Assembly: GCA_019449415.1 (NCBI GenBank)
Contig: JAGRPP010000017.1
Location: forward strand, 310,001-374,000
From: Geothrix sp.
GTDB taxonomy: Bacteria > Acidobacteriota > Holophagae > Holophagales > Holophagaceae
DNA: 64,000 bases
Reading direction: 5' to 3'
Under the pieces are notes generated by a model. That model worked only from the letters and a program-made list of their open reading frames with translations, had not been told where the DNA came from and did not search any database. Positions 16,424 to 24,926 of the stretch are shown here, piece by piece. A program made the translations under genes and the position numbers. Within the stretch, counting starts at the first letter, position 1. Each line of letters starts with the position of its first letter.

Positions 16424-17872
16424 TCAGAAGGTCATCACCTTCATGGTGTTCGTGCTTCCAGTCTTCCACAGGGGGAGGCCCATGGTCATCACCACGCGAT
16501 CCATGCTACCCAGCTGATGCTTCGCCACCAGCAGCTCCCGCACCACAGCCACCATCTCGTCCGTGTTGCTCACGCGGGGGATCAGCAGGGAGGTGACGCC
16601 CCGGAGCAGCCCCATGCGGCGGGCCGTGACTTCATCCACCGTGGCCCCCAGGACCGGTGTGCGGCCCGCCAGGCGGCTCACCATGCGGGCCGTGCCGCCC
16701 CCTTCAGTGAAGGCCACGATCCAGCGGGCGTTGATCTCGTCGGCCGTGCGGCAGGCCGCGAACGCCACGGAGATGTCCGTACGGGCCAGCACCTTCTCGG
16801 CCAGTTCGTCGGGCAGGGTGGGCGTGCGCTGCTTCACATTGGCGTCGGCCTCCGCGGCGATGCGGGCCAGCCACTGGACGGCCTCCACCGGATGGGCGCC
16901 GGTGGCACTCTCGGCGCTGAGCATCACCGCATCGGTGCCATCCCATATGGCGTTGGCCACATCGCTGGCCTCGGCCCGGGTGGGCTGCGAGTGCTCGATC
17001 ATGCTCTCCAGCATCTGGGTGGCGGTGATCACGGGCTTCAGGGCGCGGCGGGCGGTCTTGATGATCTGCTTCTGGAGGCCCGGAACCCGCTCCACGCCAA
17101 GTTCCACGCCCAGGTCGCCACGGGCCACCATCACGCCCCAGGAGACCTCCAGGATCTCGCCCAGGTTCGCGAGGGCCGCCGGGTGCTCGATCTTGGCGAT
17201 GATGGGCTGGGTGCCGCCCAGGTGCTGGATGATGGCCTGGAGCTGCTGCACATCCGAGGCCCGGCGGACGAAGCTCTGGGCGAAGAGGTCCACCTCGTGC
17301 TCCACGCCCCAGCGGATGTCGACATGGTCCTTCTCGGTGAGGGGATCCATGTTGATGTCCATGCCGATGGGATGGATGCCCTTCCTGGCCTTCAGGGGCC
17401 CGCCGATGATCACCCGGGCCTTCAGGAGGTCCGCGCGCTTCGCCAGGATCTCCACCGTGATGGCGCCGTCGTCCAGGAGCCAGCGCTGACCGGCCTCGGC
17501 ACCCTCGAACAGCTCGGGGTGCGGCAGGGGTGCGGCCCAGGCGGCGTCGGCGGGAACCGTGACCCCCGCGGCGAAGAAGTAGCCTTCGCTGCCCTCGGCC
17601 AGGGCGATGGGGGCCTCGAGCAGGCCCACCCGCCACTTCGGTCCTTGCAGATCGAGGAAGACGGGGATCGACCGCCCGAGTTCCAGCGCCAGGGCCCGGA
17701 CCTTCTGGAGGGCCTCGACCCGGCTCTCGGGGTCCCCGTGGCTCGCATTTATTCGCACCGCATCGGCTTCGCGGAGAGATTCCCGCAACCGATCACCCTG
17801 CATCAGGGCCGGACCCAAGGTCATCACGAGTTTGGTCTTGCGCACATCAACCCCCATGGCCTGCACAGGCAT
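16424..17872 (-). CDS. pyk: Pyruvate kinase
   Basis: 482-aa glycolytic enzyme making pyruvate and ATP from phosphoenolpyruvate. Signatures: KTKLVMTLGPA at the N-terminus, VRINASHGDP (substrate site, with Ala where Phe or Met is usual), IIAKIEHPAAL (catalytic Lys and metal-ligand Glu), VMVARGDLGVEL, KPVITATQMLESMI and DGTDAVMLSAESATG, in which the common SGETA is SAESA. The start is uncertain: ATG 17872, GTG 17881 and ATG 17857 (MGVDVRKTKL) are all in frame and none has a good ribosome site. It is divergent from the Fis-like gene, 113 bp away. Confidence 0.95.
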   Translation of the reverse strand: MPVQAMGVDVRKTKLVMTLGPALMQGDRLRESLREADAVRINASHGDPESRVEALQKVRALALELGRSIPVFLDLQGPKWRVGLLEAPIALAEGSEGYFFAAGVTVPADAAWAAPLPHPELFEGAEAGQRWLLDDGAITVEILAKRADLLKARVIIGGPLKARKGIHPIGMDINMDPLTEKDHVDIRWGVEHEVDLFAQSFVRRASDVQQLQAIIQHLGGTQPIIAKIEHPAALANLGEILEVSWGVMVARGDLGVELGVERVPGLQKQIIKTARRALKPVITATQMLESMIEHSQPTRAEASDVANAIWDGTDAVMLSAESATGAHPVEAVQWLARIAAEADANVKQRTPTLPDELAEKVLARTDISVAFAACRTADEINARWIVAFTEGGGTARMVSRLAGRTPVLGATVDEVTARRMGLLRGVTSLLIPRVSNTDEMVAVVRELLVAKHQLGSMDRVVMTMGLPLWKTGSTNTMKVMTF

Positions 17873-17985
17873 TCCACACACTTTTCCACAGTCTGCGCCT
17901 GCGTTTCCAAGTTGTCACGGGGCTTTCCCTCTTGTCATCGCGGTGCTACCTTCTTGGTCCCGATACGGTTGTTGGAGAAGACGGA

Positions 17986-18210
17986 ATGCGCGAAAAGCTG
18001 CGAGTCCTCGTGGCCGAAATGGTGCGTGGAGGCGTCCCTCTGGAGATGGCGCGCCGCGAATTCGAGCGGCTCTACCTGGAAGAGGTGCTGGCCACGCACG
18101 AGGGCAACCACAGCGCCGCTGCCCGGGAGCTGGGCATCCACCGGAACACCCTCGCCAAGAAGCTGGAGACGCCCCCCAGCCGGATCCGCCAGGTGAGCCT
18201 GGCCAGTTGA
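17986..18210 (+). CDS. Fis-family helix-turn-helix protein
   Basis: 74-aa protein that is mostly the Fis/NtrC C-terminal DNA-binding domain: FERLYLEEVLATHEGNHSAA, then ARELGIHRNTLAKKL as helix-turn-helix. It lacks receiver and AAA+ domains, so it is a free-standing DNA-binding protein like Fis or a NtrC-tail relic. ATG 17986 was chosen because GGAGAAG precedes it by about 7 nt and the upstream in-frame codons carry no recognisable domain. It is followed by a strong terminator and then the GAPDH genes. It may act as a nucleoid protein or local regulator. Confidence 0.85.
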   Translation: MREKLRVLVAEMVRGGVPLEMARREFERLYLEEVLATHEGNHSAAARELGIHRNTLAKKLETPPSRIRQVSLAS

Positions 18211-18238
18211 AGCAGCCATCCCCGGCCCCGTTCCATCC

Positions 18239-18263
18239 AAAGCCCGGCTCCGCCGGGCTTTTC
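18239..18263 (+). terminator. Rho-independent terminator after the Fis-like gene
   Basis: AAGCCCGG-CTCC-GCCGGGCTTTT: a perfect GC stem with a tetraloop and a short T run, 28 bp after the stop codon. Confidence 0.85.
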
Positions 18264-18290
18264 ATTTTGTCGGTGCAACAGCCTTTTCCT

Positions 18291-18319
18291 TCGACAGGAT
18301 GGGACAGGACCGATACAAC
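18291..18319 (+). promoter_or_regulatory. Sigma-70-type promoter of the GAPDH operon
   Basis: TCGACA (18291-18296) and TACAAC (18314-18319) are spaced by 17 bp, the ideal distance, directly after the upstream terminator. Transcription would start near 18326, giving a leader of about 12 nt that carries GGAGG before ATG 18338. Confidence 0.65.
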
Positions 18320-18337
18320 AAGGATTCGGAGGACGCC

Positions 18338-19342
18338 ATGAAGAAGGTGGCCATCAATGGACTCGGGCGGATCGGAAGGCTGGTGCTGCGCCACCTGATG
18401 AAGGTTCCGCATGTCCAGGTGGTGGCCGTGAACGACCTCACCGATGCGGCCACCCTGGCCCACCTGATGAAATACGACTCGGTCCACGGCCAGGCGGACT
18501 TCCCCGTGGCCTCCGACGGGAACTACCTCGTGCTTGGCGGGCGGCGCATCCGCGTCTACGCCGAGAAGGATCCCCAGCTCATCCCCTTCGGGGCCCAGGG
18601 GGCCCAGGTGGTCCTGGAATGCACGGGCAAGTTCACCAAGCGCGCCCAGGCCGCCGTCCACCTCCAGGGCAGCGTCACCCATGTGGTGATCAGCGCCCCC
18701 GCGGGCGACGCGGACCGCACCGTGGTCATGGGCGTGAACGAGGCGGCCCTGGATCCCACGGCGGACCACATCATCTCCAACGCCAGCTGCACCACCAACT
18801 GCCTGGCCCCCATCGTGAAGATCCTCGACGACGCCTACGGCCTGGATTACGGCTTCATGACCACGGTGCACAGCTACACCAACGACCAGCGCATCCTCGA
18901 CCTGCCCCACAAGGACCTGCGCCGGGCCCGGGCCGCGGCCCTCAGCATGATCCCTACCAGCACGGGCGCCGCCAAGGCCATCGGGCTGGTGCTGCCCCAC
19001 CTCAAGGGGCGGCTGGATGGCATCGCGGTGCGGGTCCCCACCCCCGATGTGAGCCTCGTGGACCTCACGGCCACCCTGAAGCGCGACGCCTCGTTGGAGG
19101 GCATCCAGGAGCTCTTCCGCCAGGCCGCCACGGCCGGCCCCCTGGCCCCCTATGTGGAAGTCCTCGATGCCGAACTCGTCAGCGCGGATCTGGTGGGCAG
19201 CACCGCTAGCACCCTGTACGACCCCTACCTCACCAAGATGCTGGGCCCCCGGCTGGTCAAGGTCTTCGCCTGGTACGACAATGAATTCGGCTACGCGGCA
19301 CGGCTGAAGGATCTCTGCGTGCACCTGCTGGAGCGGATCTAG
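18338..19342 (+). CDS. gap: Glyceraldehyde-3-phosphate dehydrogenase (canonical copy)
   Basis: 334-aa NAD-dependent glycolytic enzyme oxidising and phosphorylating glyceraldehyde-3-phosphate. All key sites are standard: NGLGRIGRL (7-15), Asp33 in VNDLTD for NAD specificity, catalytic Cys151 in SNASCTTNCLAP, base His178 in TTVHSYT, phosphate-site TSTGAAKA, VRVPTPDVSLVDL and WYDNEFGYA. ATG 18338 has GGAGG 6 nt upstream. A second, divergent GAPDH gene starts 3 bp after its stop codon, so they form one transcript. Confidence 0.97.
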   Translation: MKKVAINGLGRIGRLVLRHLMKVPHVQVVAVNDLTDAATLAHLMKYDSVHGQADFPVASDGNYLVLGGRRIRVYAEKDPQLIPFGAQGAQVVLECTGKFTKRAQAAVHLQGSVTHVVISAPAGDADRTVVMGVNEAALDPTADHIISNASCTTNCLAPIVKILDDAYGLDYGFMTTVHSYTNDQRILDLPHKDLRRARAAALSMIPTSTGAAKAIGLVLPHLKGRLDGIAVRVPTPDVSLVDLTATLKRDASLEGIQELFRQAATAGPLAPYVEVLDAELVSADLVGSTASTLYDPYLTKMLGPRLVKVFAWYDNEFGYAARLKDLCVHLLERI

Positions 19343-19345
19343 TCG

Positions 19346-20356
19346 ATGGGTTCCATCGCCCTCAACGGCCTGGGTCGCATCGGCCGGCTGCTGGTCCGCC
19401 TGCTGGGCACCACCCGGCCCGGGCTCCTGGGCGCCGTGAACGACCCGGCCCCCCTGGACCAGCTCGTTCACCTGCTCCGTTACGACTCGGTGCACGGCCC
19501 CAGCCATCGCCCCATCGACGGGTTCACCGAGGGCGGGCAGGACTTCCTCCTGCTGGGGGACCGGCGCCTGCCCCTCTTCCATGCCACGGATCCCAGTAGC
19601 ATCCCCTTCCCTTCCGGGACCCGCCTGGTGGTGGAGGCCAGCGGCCGCTTCACCCGCCGGGAGGAGGCCGCCCGGCACCTGAAGGGGGGGGTCTCCCATG
19701 TGGTGATCAGCGCGCCCAGCCCCGATGCGGACTACACCATCATCGCCCCGGTGAACGGCTCTGGGCTGGACTTGGCGCGCCACCGCGTCGTCTCCAACGC
19801 CAGCTGCACCGCCCACGCGACGGCGCCCATGCTGAAGATCCTGGAGGATGCCTTCGGCCTGGAGCATGCGGGGATGAGCACCGTGCATGTCGTCACCAAC
19901 GACCAGCGTCTGCTGGACCTGCCCCACAAGGACCGGCGGCGGGCCCGGGCGGCCTTCCAGAGCATCATCCCCACCACCTCGAGCGCCTTCGGCGCCCTGC
20001 ACCGCGTCATGCCGGGCCTGCCTCCGGGCTTCGATGGCGTGGCCCTGCGGGTGCCCCTCCTCAGCGTGAATCTGGTGGATGTGGTGGCCACCCTCCGGCG
20101 GGATGCCGAGGTCGCGGGGATCCGGGCCGCCTATGCCGCCGCCGCCGCGGGCCCCTGGAAGGATCTCCTGGCCCTGGCCGATCCCCACACGGTCAGCTGC
20201 GACATCACGGGCCGGACGGAAAGCGTGATCCTGGACCAGGACCTGACCATGATGCTGGGACCCCGCTTCGTGAAGGTCTTCGGGTGGCACGACAACGAAA
20301 CTGGCTACGCCGCCCGGCTTTGCGACCTGGTGGTGGACCTGGCGGCCAGGATCTAG
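19346..20356 (+). CDS. Divergent GAPDH paralogue
   Basis: 336-aa protein clearly of GAPDH fold and probably born by tandem duplication, but altered at the active site. Catalytic Cys154 and His181 and NAD-site VNDPAP are kept, and WHDNETGYA still matches. The loop after the cysteine reads SNASCTAHATAP instead of CTTNCLAP, the phosphate-binding TSTGAAKA is TTSSAFGA, and RVPTPDVS is RVPLLSVN. These changes would weaken or alter binding of the substrate phosphate or inorganic phosphate. It could be a dehydrogenase for another aldehyde such as erythrose-4-phosphate, or a regulatory form. It starts 3 bp after gap without its own good ribosome site, so translation is probably coupled. Confidence 0.9.
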   Translation: MGSIALNGLGRIGRLLVRLLGTTRPGLLGAVNDPAPLDQLVHLLRYDSVHGPSHRPIDGFTEGGQDFLLLGDRRLPLFHATDPSSIPFPSGTRLVVEASGRFTRREEAARHLKGGVSHVVISAPSPDADYTIIAPVNGSGLDLARHRVVSNASCTAHATAPMLKILEDAFGLEHAGMSTVHVVTNDQRLLDLPHKDRRRARAAFQSIIPTTSSAFGALHRVMPGLPPGFDGVALRVPLLSVNLVDVVATLRRDAEVAGIRAAYAAAAAGPWKDLLALADPHTVSCDITGRTESVILDQDLTMMLGPRFVKVFGWHDNETGYAARLCDLVVDLAARI

Positions 20357-21582
20357 AGAGTCCCCGCCGCGAAGCCCGTGCTGAAGGCCGCCTGCAAGTT
20401 GTAGCCCCCCACCGGGCCATCCAGATCCAGGAGCTCGCCGCAGACGCGCAGGTTCTCCCAGCCCCGCAGAGCCATGGTGTGCGGATCCACGGCCGCCAGC
20501 TCCACGCCGCCCGCCGCCACTTCGCCCCGGGCCAGGGGGACGGGCTGAGGGCCGCCCAGCGGCAGCGCCGTGACCAGACCCACCAGCTCCCGGCGCGCGG
20601 CCCGGGAGAGATCCTTGAGCATGAGGCCGCGATCCACGGCGGCCTCCTGCAGCAACGGGTCCACGAGCCGCTCCGGCAAATGCCGTTGCAGCCAGGTGGC
20701 GGCCAGCAGGCGCGGGTTTGCCCGAGTTTCTTCGATCAGCGCCGCGTCCACCCGCTCCGGCGCCGCCAGGCTCGAGGCGTAGACCAGCCAGGCGGCCCCC
20801 TCCCGCCGGGCCCGTTCGGTGGCCTGGCTCAGCTCCAGGGCCGCGGGTCCACTGATGCCCAACTTCGTGAAGAGAATGTCTCCCGCAAAGACGGCGAGAC
20901 GGCGGCCTTCAGGTCCAGCGCTCAGGCGCAGCTCTCCCTCCCGCAGGGCCACGCCTTCCCAGGTGGCGCGGGGGCGGACCAAGGGGATGGGGGCCAGGGC
21001 CGGAAACCAGGGGCGCACCGGGGCCTTCAGCCCTTTCAGCCAGCCGAGGGCCTCGCCCCGAGTGCCCGTTTCCGGATAGCTCGCGCCCCCCGTGGCCAGG
21101 ATGAAGGCGTCCGCGGCGAGGCGTTCCTCGCCCACCCGCAGCGCCGACAGGCGGGGGAACTCCCCTTCCAGCCCGGTCACGCGGGCGCCCGTCCGCACCT
21201 CCACCCCCGCCCGGCGCACCAGGGTCTCGAAGGCCGACACCACCGCTCCGGCACTGCCGGGGCGGTCCAAGGGGAACACGCGGCCGTTGTCCCGGACATA
21301 GGTCTCCACCCCCTCCCGGCGCAGCAGGTCCAGCACGGCCCGGTTGTCGAAGGCGTGCAGGGAGGGCCTCAGGAACCGCGCCTGCTCTTTGGAGAAGGCC
21401 GCCATTAGGGCCTTGGGGGGGCCATCGTGCGTGATGTTGCACTTGCCGCCGCCGCTGATGCGGAGCTTCACGCCCAGGCGCCCATTGGCTTCCACCAGCA
21501 GGACCGCATGGCCCCGCGAGGCCGCCCTCCAGGCCGCCACCAGCCCCGCCGCACCCCCGCCCACCACGACCACCTTCGCCAT
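20353..21582 (-). CDS. HI0933/BaiN-type FAD-dependent oxidoreductase
   Basis: 409-aa flavoprotein of the HI0933/YhiN (BaiN/RdsA) family. The FAD motif VVGGGAAGLVAAWRAASRG opens the protein, followed by the family-specific GVKLRISGGGKCNITH, then ILATGGASYPETGTRG, FTKLGISGPAALELS and the C-terminal PVGGYNLQAAFSTGFAAG. Relatives include flavin-dependent reductases of bile acids and respiratory-type electron carriers; the substrate here is unknown. Its stop codon overlaps the stop of the convergent GAPDH paralogue by 4 bp. It faces purE divergently, 56 bp away. Confidence 0.9.
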   Translation of the reverse strand: MAKVVVVGGGAAGLVAAWRAASRGHAVLLVEANGRLGVKLRISGGGKCNITHDGPPKALMAAFSKEQARFLRPSLHAFDNRAVLDLLRREGVETYVRDNGRVFPLDRPGSAGAVVSAFETLVRRAGVEVRTGARVTGLEGEFPRLSALRVGEERLAADAFILATGGASYPETGTRGEALGWLKGLKAPVRPWFPALAPIPLVRPRATWEGVALREGELRLSAGPEGRRLAVFAGDILFTKLGISGPAALELSQATERARREGAAWLVYASSLAAPERVDAALIEETRANPRLLAATWLQRHLPERLVDPLLQEAAVDRGLMLKDLSRAARRELVGLVTALPLGGPQPVPLARGEVAAGGVELAAVDPHTMALRGWENLRVCGELLDLDGPVGGYNLQAAFSTGFAAGTL

Positions 21583-21607
21583 GGCTCCATCATGGCCGAG
21601 GCGGGGC

Positions 21608-21613
21608 TACACT
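21608..21613 (+). promoter_or_regulatory. Probable -10 box of purE
   Basis: TACACT lies 25 bp before the purE ATG, giving a leader of about 19 nt. No clear -35 box is visible. Confidence 0.35.
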
Positions 21614-21638
21614 GGGACATCGCGCCTGGGGTTGATCC

Positions 21639-22130
21639 ATGACCAATGCACCGCTGGTAGGCCTAATAATGGGCAGCCGCTCCGACTGGGAAACCATGGA
21701 GCACGCGGCTGAAATGCTCAAGGAGCTGGGCATTCCCTTCGAGGCCGAGGTCGTCAGCGCCCATCGCACGCCGGACAAGCTCTTCAGATACTGCGAGAAG
21801 GCCGAGGGCCGGGGCCTGAGGGTCATCATCGCCGGAGCCGGCGGCGCGGCCCACCTGCCGGGCATGGTGGCCGCCAAGTCCCCCCTGCCCGTGCTGGGCG
21901 TTCCGGTGCAGGGCAAGTCCCTGAACGGTCTGGATTCCCTCCTCTCCATGGTGCAGATGCCCGCGGGCATCCCGGTGGGGACACTCGCCATCGGCAAGGC
22001 CGGCGCGGTAAACGCGGCGCTCTTCGCGGCGGCCATCCTGGCGGGCACCGACGAGGCCCTCCGCGCCCGCTTGCGCGCCTACCGCGAAGCCCAGACCCAG
22101 AAGGTGCTGCTGAACGACCGCCTGCCCTAG
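21639..22130 (+). CDS. purE: N5-carboxyaminoimidazole ribonucleotide mutase
   Basis: 163-aa class I PurE of purine synthesis, converting N5-CAIR to CAIR. Signatures: [13 protein letters not shown] (residues 8-20), [11 protein letters not shown] with the catalytic His, [17 protein letters not shown], and PVLGVPVQ. Class I normally needs PurK, which is not adjacent. The gene stands alone between a divergent flavoprotein gene and a convergent protein kinase gene. Confidence 0.97.
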   Translation: MTNAPLVGLIMGSRSDWETMEHAAEMLKELGIPFEAEVVSAHRTPDKLFRYCEKAEGRGLRVIIAGAGGAAHLPGMVAAKSPLPVLGVPVQGKSLNGLDSLLSMVQMPAGIPVGTLAIGKAGAVNAALFAAAILAGTDEALRARLRAYREAQTQKVLLNDRLP

Positions 22131-22192
22131 GGAACCCTGCATCGCTGGGCATCGCTGGGCACCCCTGGACTACCCATGGGCATCGTCGAGGG

Positions 22193-23653
22193 CTATTTCT
22201 GGAAGATGCCTTTGAAGAATTTCTTGATCTTCCCGTCTCCCGGATGGCCCTTTTTCCCGCGCAGCTTCTGGAGGCGGATGGGCTCGGGCAGGGGCCGGTG
22301 GCGCTCGGCCACCGTGGTCCAGGGCGCATGGCCATCCAGGGTCAGCCGCAACTGGTGGGCGCCTTCGCCGGGCACGGAGACCGTGGCGGGCGTCCGCCCC
22401 TTCGATTCCCCGTCGAGGAAGACCTCGGCCCCGGCGGGTTCGGTGATCAGCGACACCTCGAAGGGCGCAGGCTGAAGGCGCAGGGAGAGGTCGCGATCCT
22501 CGGGCTTGAGGCGCACTTCCAGGGGTTGGAAATCGGGCTTCTCCAGGCGGAGGGTTTCCGCCTTGCCCTTCACCACCACCTGGCGGAGCGGCGTCTGGCC
22601 CAGGGGGGTCCCATCCAGGAAGACCTGGGCCCCGCCCGGACGGGATTCGATGGACAGCACGCGACTCCGGTCCGGGCGGAAGAAGGCCACCCATAGCAGG
22701 AGTCCCACGCCCAGAGCGCCGGCCGCCCAAATCCACCGCGAACGCACGGTGAACCTCCCGGCGGGCGCCGGGGGCATGCGCAAGGTGCCTGGGGAAGTCT
22801 CGGTGCCCAGGGCCTCGATCCGCGCCAGGCAGCCGCTCCGCAGGGCCGGGTCGAGGGGAAGGACTTCCACCAGGGCCCGCAGAAAGGTCCGCAGGTCCCC
22901 GAACCTCAAGGCGGGGTCCTTCTCGAAGGCCCGCCGGAACACGGCCACCGCTTCGGGAGGCATTCCCTCCGCGAAGACCGGGGCGTCGTGGATGATCCGG
23001 TAGAGCGTGGCGCCCACGCTCTCGCCCGAGAAGGGCAGGCCGCCGGTCAACATCTCGTAGGCCGTCAGGGCGAAGGACCAGCGGTCTGAAGCCGCTGTGG
23101 CCCTGGCGCCGTTCAGCACCTCGGGCGCGGAATAGGCCGGCGTGCCGAGAAAGGCGGCCGTGCTGGTGAGGCGGCCGTCATCGTTGCGGGCGATGCCGAA
23201 ATCCATGAGCTTCATGCGCCCATCGCGGCCCACCATGAAGTTCTCGGGCTTGATGTCCCGGTGGACGATGCCCAGGGCATGCACAGCCTCCAGGGCCTCG
23301 CCGGCCTGGATGAGCAGCCCCAAGGCCTCCTCGGGTTCGAGGGGGCCCCGCCGAATCCGGTCCGACAGGCATTCGCCTTCGACGAATTCCATCACCAGGA
23401 ACGGACCCAGGTCGGGTTCCTCGCCCACATCGAACACGGTGATGGCGCTGGGGTGGTTCAGGCGGGCCGAGATCTCCGCCTCGCGCTTGAAGCGCTCCAG
23501 TACCTCGGCGTCCCCGGTGCCCTCCCGCACGACCTTGATGGCCAGGGGCCGCTTGAGAAGCGGGTCTTCCGCCAGGTACACCGTGCCCATCGCCCCTGAA
23601 CCGAGGGTGCCGAGGACCTTGTAGCGGCCGATGGTGGAAGGGTCCAGGCTCAT
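22193..23653 (-). CDS. Serine/threonine protein kinase with PEGA domains
   Basis: 486-aa membrane-anchored kinase. The N-terminal Hanks-type domain has the glycine loop LGSGAMGTV (17-25), Lys40 in AIKVV, HRDIKPEN (131-138), DFGIA (151-155) and GTPAYSAPE. One membrane helix follows near residues 310-330. Two PEGA repeats (SRPGGAQVFLDGTPLGQTPL and TEPAGAEVFLDGESKGRTPA) lie outside, so the sensor part is probably periplasmic. The C-terminus is short and Lys-rich. I chose ATG 23653 because AAGGA precedes it by about 5 nt and family alignment starts there; longer readings have no support. It is divergent from lipB. Confidence 0.93.
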   Translation of the reverse strand: MSLDPSTIGRYKVLGTLGSGAMGTVYLAEDPLLKRPLAIKVVREGTGDAEVLERFKREAEISARLNHPSAITVFDVGEEPDLGPFLVMEFVEGECLSDRIRRGPLEPEEALGLLIQAGEALEAVHALGIVHRDIKPENFMVGRDGRMKLMDFGIARNDDGRLTSTAAFLGTPAYSAPEVLNGARATAASDRWSFALTAYEMLTGGLPFSGESVGATLYRIIHDAPVFAEGMPPEAVAVFRRAFEKDPALRFGDLRTFLRALVEVLPLDPALRSGCLARIEALGTETSPGTLRMPPAPAGRFTVRSRWIWAAGALGVGLLLWVAFFRPDRSRVLSIESRPGGAQVFLDGTPLGQTPLRQVVVKGKAETLRLEKPDFQPLEVRLKPEDRDLSLRLQPAPFEVSLITEPAGAEVFLDGESKGRTPATVSVPGEGAHQLRLTLDGHAPWTTVAERHRPLPEPIRLQKLRGKKGHPGDGKIKKFFKGIFQK

Positions 23654-23711
23654 CTGTTCCTTGATGATGCCAGAGCAGGGCCGGTCCGGGCCCGCGATCC
23701 GGGCGTACGGG

Positions 23712-23723
23712 TAGACTCGAGGC
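23712..23723 (+). promoter_or_regulatory. -10 box of probably leaderless lipB-NUDIX gene
   Basis: TAGACT (23712-23717), then CGAGGC and ATG 23724. The geometry is the same as at 7359 and 40740, with 6 nt between the -10 box and ATG. Confidence 0.5.
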
Positions 23724-24869
23724 ATGTCCGAGATCGGCTTTTCCACCCTCCACCCCGCCCAGCTCCGCCGCTTCGGGCGCGTGTTCTACCCCGCGGGGCT
23801 CCGGCTGCAGAAGGCCCTTTCGGCCCATGTCAGCCAGGACGGGACCCCGGACCAGCTCGTGATCCTGGAGCACGATCCCGTCTTCACGCTGGGCCGCAAC
23901 GCCACGCCCGCCGACATCCACATGAGCGACGACTTCCTGGCCGCCCAGGGCGTGAGCGTCCACCGCACGGACCGCGGCGGCGAAGTCACCTACCACGGCC
24001 CCGGACAGATCGTGGCCTATCCCATCTGCAACCTGCGGGGCGGCCGCGAGGATGTGGGCCGCCTGGTCCGGGGCCTCGAGGAGGCCATGATCCGCACCGC
24101 CGCGGATTTCGGCGTGGTGGCCGATCGCCTGAAGGGCGCGCCGGGCATCTGGGTGGACACGGCCCGATATCGAACAGGAGGCGGCCTGGAGAAGCTGGGC
24201 GCCATCGGCCTGCACCTCAGCCGCTGGATCACCACGCATGGCATCGCCTTCAATGTGCGCCCCAACCTCGACCACTTCCGCTGGATCACGCCCTGCGGGT
24301 TCACGGACAAGGGCGTCTGCAGCCTCGCCTCCCTGCTGGGCGAGGCCACACCCAGCCTGGAAGCGGCCACGGACCGGCTCCAAGCCCACCTGACCGCCTG
24401 CCTGGCTCTGGATCTCCAGCCCGTGCGCGAACCCAGCCGCAGCGTCTCGGCCATGACCTGGCGCCGGGGGCCCGCGGGTCCCGAGGTCCTCATGATGCTC
24501 CGGGTGCCCGAGCACGGCCTCTGGTGGCAGAGCGTGACCGGCATGATGGAGCCGGGGGAAACCCCGGAAGAGACCGCCCACCGGGAGCTGATGGAAGAGA
24601 CCGGTCTCTCCGGCACCCTGCGGCCCCTGGGCCTCTCCCACAGCTTCTGGGTGGATCCCGCCATCGTGCGATTCCCCGATGCCGAGCCGCGCTTCAACAC
24701 CGAGATCTGCTTCTCCATGGAGGTGGCCCCGGAGGCCCCGGTCCGCCTGGAGCCCCTGGAGCACAGTGAATGCAAGTGGTGCGGCCTGAAGGAGGCCCAC
24801 GACCTCATGAAGTGGGAAGGCTCCAAGGCGGCGCTGAAGCTGCTGGAGACCTGGCTTGCCCAAGCCTGA
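23724..24869 (+). CDS. lipB: LipB octanoyltransferase fused to a NUDIX hydrolase
   Basis: 381-aa two-domain protein. Residues 1 to about 230 are LipB, which moves octanoyl from acyl-carrier protein to lipoate-dependent enzymes: GRNATPADIH, RTDRGGEVTYHGPGQIVAYP (81-100), Lys157 in LEKLGAIGL and Cys191 in ITPCGFTDKGV. Residues from about 240 form a NUDIX domain with a complete Nudix box at 273-295 (GMMEPGETPEETAHRELMEE, then TGL). The sequence LWWQSVTGMMEPGE and the HSFWVDP region recall NudB, the dihydroneopterin triphosphate diphosphatase of folate synthesis. The reading frame is continuous across the joint, so it is a true fusion. lipA is not in the window. Confidence 0.93.
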   Translation: MSEIGFSTLHPAQLRRFGRVFYPAGLRLQKALSAHVSQDGTPDQLVILEHDPVFTLGRNATPADIHMSDDFLAAQGVSVHRTDRGGEVTYHGPGQIVAYPICNLRGGREDVGRLVRGLEEAMIRTAADFGVVADRLKGAPGIWVDTARYRTGGGLEKLGAIGLHLSRWITTHGIAFNVRPNLDHFRWITPCGFTDKGVCSLASLLGEATPSLEAATDRLQAHLTACLALDLQPVREPSRSVSAMTWRRGPAGPEVLMMLRVPEHGLWWQSVTGMMEPGETPEETAHRELMEETGLSGTLRPLGLSHSFWVDPAIVRFPDAEPRFNTEICFSMEVAPEAPVRLEPLEHSECKWCGLKEAHDLMKWEGSKAALKLLETWLAQA

Positions 24870-24926
24870 AGCAGGCGGCCGGATTCAGGTCTCCCACCAG
24901 AGCGCCGATAAGTAAGGGGACCGGCC

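Noticed and set aside
22141..22160. Direct repeat ATCGCTGGGC x2 after purE
   Set aside because: Only two short copies and no structure around them; probably chance duplication.
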